8,519 bases of DNA. Origin: Desulfobacterales bacterium. Its GTDB lineage: Bacteria > Desulfobacterota > Desulfobacteria > Desulfobacterales > QNYZ01. The position numbers and the translations under genes are program-made. The notes beneath the pieces were generated by a model that worked only from the letters and a program-made list of their open reading frames with translations, was not told where the DNA came from and ran no database searches. Shown piece by piece: positions 7,862 to 8,519 of the stretch. The stretch is taken from contig JAOZUU010000095.1 of assembly GCA_029938515.1 (NCBI GenBank), positions 1 through 8,519 on the forward strand, written 5' to 3'. Within the stretch, counting starts at the first letter, position 1. Each line of letters opens with the position of its first letter.

Positions 7862-8519
7862 TTGAACTGGTTAGGCCTCGAGCTTTTCTCATTGATTGTT
7901 ACAGTCACTTCCGTCTTCGTAGCAGGCATCATACGGGGTTACAGCGGCTTTGGCTTTGCAATGGTTGCCGTGACAAGCATATCGCTGGTGCTTCCACCCG
8001 TCCATGTCGTACCCCTTGTCCTTATCCTCGAGGTACTTGCGAGTATAAGACTGGTTCCACAGGTCTGGAGAGACATAGACTGGTATTCTCTACGCTGGTT
8101 GCTCGCTGGATCCCTCTTGGCAACGCCCTTTGGTGTGTATCTGCTTGCCAATATTCCGGCAGTGCCAATGCGCATATCCATTTCACTGCTGGTGCTGGTT
8201 GCTGCAATTTTACTAATGCGCGGCTGGGCCTGGAAGCGAATGCCGGGTAGACCATTAATCCTTACTACGGGAGTGGCGTGTGGCCTGTTGAACGGTGCCG
8301 CCGCGATAGGCGGACCGCCGGTGATTCTTCTCTACCTGTCGTCACCAGCCGGAGTAACCGTATCCCGCGCATCCATAATTGCCTATTTTCTGGGCATTGA
8401 CGCGATGAGCCTGGTAATGGCTTCAATTCAAGGTCTGACGACATCCAGGACTTTGCTAATGACGGTTGTCTGTCTGCTTCCGCTGCTTTTGGGCATTGCC
8501 GTTGGAAGCAAAATGTTCA
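7862..8519 (+). CDS. TauE/SafE-family membrane transporter, 3' end outside window
   Basis: The family (Pfam TauE, sulfite exporter TauE/SafE) consists of inner-membrane permeases linked to export of sulfite, sulfoacetate or other organic anions; the substrate here cannot be told. The frame is open from just after a TAA at 7808 to the window end. No ATG precedes the first helix. I chose TTG 7862, with GGGA (7850-7853) 8 bp upstream, giving MNWLGLELFS before the first helix; TTG 7811 would add 17 residues but lacks a close Shine-Dalgarno. From TTG 7862, 219 residues are visible. The two half-repeats show family motifs GYSGFGFA (26-33) and GLLNGAAAIGGPP (141-153), with about six to seven hydrophobic segments. 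Typical members have about 250-270 residues, so only the last helix or so is missing. Codon use (several ATA, AGA and AGG) differs from the dehydrogenase gene, hinting at a different history. Confidence 0.85.
   Translation, partial: MNWLGLELFSLIVTVTSVFVAGIIRGYSGFGFAMVAVTSISLVLPPVHVVPLVLILEVLASIRLVPQVWRDIDWYSLRWLLAGSLLATPFGVYLLANIPAVPMRISISLLVLVAAILLMRGWAWKRMPGRPLILTTGVACGLLNGAAAIGGPPVILLYLSSPAGVTVSRASIIAYFLGIDAMSLVMASIQGLTTSRTLLMTVVCLLPLLLGIAVGSKMF

Noticed and set aside
7822..8250. 142-codon forward frame overlapping the transporter
   Set aside because: Its translation is rich in Arg, His, Cys and Trp with no family motif, while the other forward frame gives a clear TauE/SafE protein.

Overview
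The window holds the 3' part of a housekeeping locus and the start of an accessory gene, all on the + strand. The gene order is secD (5' end outside the window), secF, dprA, topA, a CoA-acylating methylmalonate-semialdehyde dehydrogenase (mmsA family), and a TauE/SafE-type membrane transporter cut off by the right edge. I found no RNA genes, CRISPR arrays, transposases or phage genes. Moderate GC, Gram-negative-style SecD/SecF as separate proteins, the secDF-dprA-topA linkage and the protein flavour suggest a member of the former Deltaproteobacteria (Desulfobacterota), possibly a sulfate reducer of the Desulfobacterales. That placement is inferred from reading the sequence, not from a database search.

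Bases 1-3709 form a tight run, with secD-secF separated by 14 bp and secF-dprA by 11 bp. SecD and SecF are partners of the SecYEG translocon and use the proton-motive force to help pull exported proteins across the inner membrane. DprA loads RecA on incoming single-stranded DNA. TopA (topoisomerase I) relaxes negative supercoils. A 157-bp spacer between dprA and topA is largely filled by an imperfect inverted-repeat element (about 3725-3847) flanked by TTAA on both sides. topA begins with TTG behind a strong Shine-Dalgarno sequence. No convincing intrinsic terminator was seen between secD and mmsA, so read-through is possible.

Bases 6195-7739 encode the dehydrogenase, which would make propionyl-CoA or acetyl-CoA from (methyl)malonate semialdehyde in valine, beta-alanine or inositol breakdown. 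It has its own good ribosome-binding site. After a 122-bp AT-rich spacer with a candidate promoter and a small palindrome, a TauE/SafE permease begins from a TTG codon and stays open to the window end. Its codon use differs visibly from its neighbours.

Most of the window is ordinary conserved biology. I see no new multi-gene system. The observations most worth a second look are the SecF protein with an apparent extra pair of membrane helices, and the inverted-repeat element ahead of topA with two mutually exclusive pairings.
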